From Mytilus californianus (taxonomy: Eukaryota > Mollusca > Bivalvia > Mytilida > Mytilidae): DNA of 64,000 bases. The stretch is taken from positions 73,226,822 through 73,290,821 of the forward strand of contig NW_026262593.1 in the NCBI RefSeq assembly GCF_021869535.1, written 5' to 3'. A model generated the notes under the pieces. The model was given only the letters and a program-made list of their open reading frames with translations, did not search any database and was not told the DNA's origin. This document shows positions 60,741 through 64,000 of this stretch, in pieces. Both the position numbers and the translations under genes were made by a program. Each line of letters begins with the position of its first letter. Within the stretch, counting starts at the first letter, position 1.

Positions 60741-61526
60741 AGTCTTATATAAATGATCACCAAAATTTTAATATTTAGTCTGTTTCATATTTGGTTTATG
60801 TTTTAAATTTGAAACAAGATCGGGCTTTTCTTTCGACTTGCTGTAGAAAAAACATTCTGCTGCTTTTTTTTTTTTTTTTTTTTTTTAATTAAAACTGTTT
60901 AAATTAGGTGCGTCGGCGTGGAAAATTTCCTACTATATATGCAACTTAAAACATGCGAAATACAAGATAGATCTGTTTAGTTATGGTTGATTGATTGATT
61001 GTTGCTTGTACGCATATCCAAAACAAGTTGACAGACTACGATTACTGGCCTGAAATATATACTACCTAAAGAAAATTTAGATAAATATTTAAAAAATGTA
61101 AACCAAACTTTTCAAATTCTGCATCAATAAATTTTAATTCCATATTCGTTTTTATTTTATTTTGTAAACTTCATTTGACGTAAAATTAAATTATCTATTT
61201 GTATTGACAAATAGTATATCCACTCACTTAACCATTGATTAATTTCTTTGCAGAGAAACATATAAATACATTTACAAATTAGAAATCAAACGGGATAATT
61301 GATATGTAAATAACGTTTAATAAAATCACCAAAGAATATATTTATATTAATTTAAGAATCGGAAATGCTGTGTATAATATTGTTTACTAAAAACAGATGA
61401 ATTTATTATCACATAATAAGATCAGGCATGGTACATATCAATGTGGATGATTAATAGTGGGTTTAAAATACAATACCTGACAAAACATCGTTCAGTCATT
61501 CAAATCAATAATATGTATAGATTATT
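60741..61526. other. 5' flank of the intact gene
   Basis: It should hold the leader intron, first exon and promoter of the minus-strand gene. I see a long T run (60866-60886), a GATT run (60988-61000) and AT-rich DNA, but no clear TATA box, donor site or match to the upstream module of the pseudogenes. Confidence 0.35.
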
Positions 61527-61655
61527 ACATGGCATTTTCATATCAGACCCTTTATCGGCCCTAGGTAATGATATCAGCCCAAGAGCCGTAGGCTCGAGGG
61601 TTAATATCATGAACGAGGGCTGATAAAGGGTCTGATATGAAAAATGACATGAAAT
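61527..61655. mobile_element. Foldback element / large palindrome
   Basis: The arms contain TCATATCAGACCCTTTATC and a perfect inverse, then GCCCT. The centre is GAGCCGTAGGCTCGAG. It is organised like the element at 25596-25735. The 60-codon frame at 61441-61623 merely runs into it. Confidence 0.75.
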
Positions 61656-62326
61656 GATCTATTTATCATATACTTCAGCAGAAGAAATACAAACAAGAAC
61701 TATTAAGATTTTTTCTTTTTTTGAACTTTAAGATGATAATTTTCAGACAGCCAAATACAAATTTCTTAATTTTAATTGATTTTATTGATAATACAAGCAT
61801 TTTATTTATCTTGTGACATATCACAACAATTATCATGTTCTTAGTTTGAAAAGTTTATTGTCACCTTTCCTGTGATGGTTGCCCCCGAAAACATACACAT
61901 AGTTATGCCTGAAGTTGTTGGGGCTGGAACCTGTCTAGAGCCTGGACTCAAATTTTGATATGTCTTTCAAAACATGTGTAATCCTAATTTATTGTTGGTT
62001 CTCAACCATTTTGTGAAAAGTATTAAATCACTAGCGGTTTTCCGCACTGTGTTGTTGCTTTTCAAAGACTCGACAAACGCAGCCGTGTTGTCTGTCATGT
62101 TTACAAACAAATTTCCGGAAATTCACGAAGGTGCAAGCAATAAACGTCACGGACATTAACGGAAAGGCATGTGATAACATTCCGGAAACAGTCAATAAAA
62201 GTTCGTTTATCAGCCCACCGAGGAAACTCGTAGGAATCTGCTTAATAAACATAGTAATCCTATCATAGCCTTTTAATATTTCTAAATGTTATTGAACTGT
62301 AAAATTTAAGTAATATTTTATATACA

Positions 62327-63745
62327 GGAGTGTGCTCCTAACGCAGAAATTGCTCCAACAAAGTTATTAGGAGGACAGATTAAAAATGACACTCCGTAAA
62401 TTTTACGGACACCATAACGAACTGGTCAATCTATACGATGTGTCTTTGTCCAAACTAACTAAGGAAATTTTTACCACGTGTTAGATTGTGGTTTGACATT
62501 ACATCGTCTGATCTTTTAATTACCGAACGTGACTTATTCCCGATTGTGACTGTTTTGCTGAGTGTGAATTCGCATTGCTATAAGACGTGTCACGGTACTT
62601 TTCATTCCAAAATTCATGTATTTAGTTTTGATGTTATATTTGTTATTCTCATCGGATTTTGACAAATGTCTTATCGTTTGTAGTTGTAAATCTTATATTT
62701 TTTCTGTTGTATTCGTGTGTTATGGTAAAGATAATTAATCACCCAGTTCATTAATTAGATTTTAGTTTGGGTCAACTGAATTTATACGATATATTTGGTT
62801 TACAGTTTGATTTAGAAGAAACACCGACATAGCTAGATAATACTATTAATTATCTAATTACTACCACATTTTATATTAATTAGTATTGTAATTTTCATTG
62901 TTATTAATAAATGTTATATGAGTATTTTAAACCAAATCTTGAATTCTATCCTAATTCTATCCTATTTTGGGGAAATTTCAGAAATTCAAATGTGACGTCA
63001 CCTTTTTTTTTGCGTTGATCTCTTTGGCTTACTCGGCTGTGAATTTTTATGTGCTGGTTTATGTTGTTTTATGTATCCGTTTTTATTCTATAGTTAGTCA
63101 CCACTTCGGTGTTATCATGTATATCTATTATATAGTCATTTGTATAAATTTACTGTTTGCAAAAGTATGAATTATTCTAAATACTAAGGATTTTCTTATC
63201 CCAAACATATAACCTTAGCCGTATTTGGCAGAACTTTTTGGAACTTTTGGTCCTCAATGCTCTTCAACTTTGTACTTGTTTTGGCTTTCGAACTTTTTTG
63301 ATCTGAGCGTCACTGGTTAGTCTTGTGTGGATGAAACGCGCGTCTTAAATTTTAAACCTGGTACCTTTTGTTAGCTATTATTCGTATGTTTCTCTGTCCT
63401 ATATGTTCTCCCATTTATTTGTATTGTAGTCCTGTCATGTAATGTTGTCATTATAATGTTATATTTAACATTGCCATAAAAGCGGGAGGTCTGGCTAGCC
63501 ACAAAACCAGGTTCAACCCACCATTTTTTTCTTAAAATGTCCTGTACCAAGTCAGGAAAATGGCCACTGTTATATTATAGTTCATTTCTGTGTGTGTTAC
63601 ATTTTAATGTGGTGTTTCTGTTGTGACGTAGTTCTCCTCTTATATATGTTTCCCTCAGTTTTAGTTTGTAACCCGGATTTGTTTTTTTCTCAATCGATTT
63701 ATGAATTTCGAACAGCGGTATACTACTGTTGCCTTTATTTATACA
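62327..63745 (+). mobile_element. RT-D 3' end: C-terminal coding remnant plus tail
   Basis: The frame reads SVLLTQKLLQQSY, one TAG, then EDRLKMTLRKFYGHHNELV and a C-terminus ending at TAG near 62484. This is the distal end of an RT protein related to RT-B. A long untranslated region follows, closed by a tail with CCTGTACCAAGTCAGGAAAA, TTTCCCTCAGTTTTAG, AACAGCGGTATACTACTG and CCTTTATTTATA. It is 5'-truncated. Confidence 0.7.
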
Positions 63746-64000
63746 AGTAAATGATAAACTAATATATTACTAACATTCAAAACTTTATCTTTGTTGACTA
63801 CTTACATGAACTTTTTCACGTTTGTTAAGCTTTTCCCTAGGAATTGTTTACATCTATTTCAAAATGGTAACTTCATGTTATATTGTGTTTGATACACACC
63901 TGTGATCACAACACATTGTTAGGTTAAAAAACATGATTTTAACACCGACAATTAACGCTTACAATAACTTGACGACGATCAAAACACAAACAGAACTATT

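Noticed and set aside
1..64000. tRNA, rRNA or other structured RNA genes
   Set aside because: I looked for tRNA B-box-like GGTTCRANNC contexts with a matching A box and for rRNA-like GC-rich conserved blocks, and found none. A covariance-model search would be decisive.

Overview
The window looks like nuclear DNA of a marine bivalve, most likely a mussel (Mytilus-like). This is inferred from AT-rich composition, metazoan-type gene structure and the density of interspersed repeats whose 3' tails I associate with mussel genomes. It has no bacterial operons, rRNA, tRNA or CRISPR array. I worked by eye, so repeat boundaries are approximate unless a junction is quoted.

Genes. There is one convincing intact protein gene: a 665-codon single-exon coding region at 58720-60717 (minus strand). 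It encodes a Mab-21/cGAS-like nucleotidyltransferase-fold protein (the cGLR family of metazoan innate immunity) with a long helical C-terminal extension. The rest of the window carries relatives of this gene in decay. There are two full-length pseudogenes (4866-6806 and 39768-41710, both minus), a C-terminal fragment broken by one stop codon and inverted relative to the others (12360-12911, plus), and a short heavily decayed C-terminal scrap (56000-56165, minus). Both full-length pseudogenes keep a recognisable 5' leader intron upstream of the ATG.

Layout. 1-2.2 kb: reverse transcriptase (RT) relic. 2.2-4.8 kb: low-information DNA with an internal duplication and an old copy of a terminal-inverted-repeat element. 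4.9-7.3 kb: pseudogene 1 and its conserved upstream module. 7.4-20 kb: diverged locus repeats, RT tails, and a perfect 424-bp duplication flanking a 469-bp inverted-repeat element. 20-21.7 kb: composite RT relic. 21.9-32.5 kb: a roughly 7.2-kb tandem segmental duplication with an inverted-repeat element at the same relative place in each copy. 32.5-39.7 kb: mostly unassigned DNA and RT tails. 39.7-42 kb: pseudogene 2. 42-50 kb: RT tails, a 33-bp in-frame minisatellite and further diverged locus repeats. 50-57.7 kb: several RT 3' ends and short inverted-repeat elements. 58.7-60.7 kb: the intact gene. 61.5-63.8 kb: a foldback element and an RT 3' end.

How it fits together. The simplest reading is a birth-and-death locus. 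A Mab-21-like/cGLR gene with several kilobases of 5' flank was duplicated repeatedly in tandem. Most units lost or ruined the gene body, and retroelement 3' ends and short DNA transposons filled the spaces. One copy stayed open. It keeps both acidic residues of the D-x-D motif, but the serine of the family's G-S nucleotide-binding motif is replaced by arginine, so its catalytic status is uncertain.
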